Origin: Gammaproteobacteria bacterium
Lineage (GTDB): Bacteria > Pseudomonadota > Gammaproteobacteria > Pseudomonadales > Azotimanducaceae
Direction of reading: 5' to 3'
Length of the DNA: 6,126 bases
NCBI GenBank assembly: GCA_018667205.1
Contig: JABIVN010000059.1
Location: 1 to 6,126, forward strand
This document shows, one piece after another, positions 5,894-6,126 of the stretch. A program made the translations under genes and the position numbers. The notes under the pieces were generated by a model. That model worked only from the letters and a program-made list of their open reading frames with translations. It did no database searches and was not told the origin of the DNA. How positions within the stretch are numbered: position 1 is the stretch's first letter; each line of letters starts with the position of its first letter.

Positions 5894-6126
5894 ATGATTA
5901 AATTTGAACTCACGAGTGAAAAAGAAATGCTTGCGCTGGGCGCAACGCTGGCGCGGTTGTTGCACGGCGAAGGTGTACTTCATCTCAGCGGGGACCTTGG
6001 TGTGGGTAAAACGACATTATGCAGGGGCATACTGCGAGCCATGGGCCATTCAGGGGCAGTGAAGAGTCCAACTTTTACCCTCGTTGAGCCTTATCAGTTT
6101 TCGACATCAGAGGTTTATCACTTTGA
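5894..6126 (+). CDS. tsaE: tRNA N6-threonylcarbamoyladenosine synthesis ATPase TsaE, 3' end cut by window edge
   Basis: TsaE is the small P-loop ATPase that works with TsaB, TsaC and TsaD to make t6A at position 37 of ANN-decoding tRNAs, an essential cytoplasmic modification in most bacteria. The frame starts MIKFELTSEKEMLALG and stays open for 77 full codons to the right edge. It shows the Walker A motif GDLGVGKTT (residues 35-43), then VKSPTFTLVEPY (56-67), the family's switch-like SPTF segment, and ends in VYHF, where the family continues with DLYR. About half of the usual length is visible. It starts 9 bp after the nnr stop, in the nnr-tsaE order conserved in gammaproteobacteria, so it is probably cotranscribed with nnr. 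An upstream ATG at 5884 in another frame meets a stop after five codons. No strong Shine-Dalgarno is seen before the chosen ATG. Confidence 0.96.
   Translation, partial: MIKFELTSEKEMLALGATLARLLHGEGVLHLSGDLGVGKTTLCRGILRAMGHSGAVKSPTFTLVEPYQFSTSEVYHF

Noticed and set aside
5558..5983. Open frame of 141 codons on the minus strand, across the nnr end and tsaE start
   Set aside because: It is antisense to two clear genes, its translation resembles no family I know, and it shows no start signal. It is a shadow of the coding strand.
1..6126. A novel defence, mobile or biosynthetic system
   Set aside because: Every stretch longer than about 130 bp is accounted for by conserved housekeeping genes. 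There are no transposase, integrase, terminal repeats, CRISPR spacers or unknown ORFs of note.

Overview
This window is a compact, housekeeping stretch of a gammaproteobacterial chromosome of moderate GC content. Six protein families that commonly sit together in gammaproteobacteria are present: EpmA, phosphatidylserine decarboxylase, oligoribonuclease, epoxyqueuosine reductase QueG, the bifunctional NAD(P)HX repair enzyme Nnr, and TsaE. A RhdA-type rhodanese is added to them. The order resembles both the Escherichia coli epmA-psd-rsgA-orn-queG-nnr-tsaE region and the Pseudomonas region, where a rhodanese gene lies beside psd. It matches neither exactly, because rsgA is absent between psd and orn, and mscM and motAB are absent too. 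I cannot name a genus from the sequence.

Layout from left to right. The end of epmA (+) enters from the left edge and runs tail to tail into psd (-), leaving only 7 bp between the stop codons. Just upstream of psd on the same strand is rhdA (-), with 4 bp between them, so rhdA-psd looks like a two-gene operon. A 127-bp divergent spacer separates rhdA from orn (+). orn and queG (-) converge and overlap by 14 bp at their 3' ends. A 62-bp divergent spacer with a consensus -10 box and a small palindrome separates queG from nnr (+). nnr is followed after 9 bp by tsaE (+), which is cut by the right edge.

The products act in tRNA and translation quality (QueG in queuosine synthesis, TsaE in t6A synthesis, EpmA in EF-P lysylation), RNA turnover (Orn), cofactor repair (Nnr), membrane phospholipid synthesis (Psd) and sulfur transfer (RhdA). 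They share a neighbourhood by conserved synteny rather than forming one pathway.

I found no mobile element, phage, CRISPR array, RNA gene or sign of an undescribed system. The points most worth a second look are a 15-bp in-frame tandem repeat inserted immediately after the GPGLG motif of Nnr, an EpmA that departs from its family at several conserved positions and ends early against psd, and the palindrome plus -10 box almost on top of the nnr start codon.
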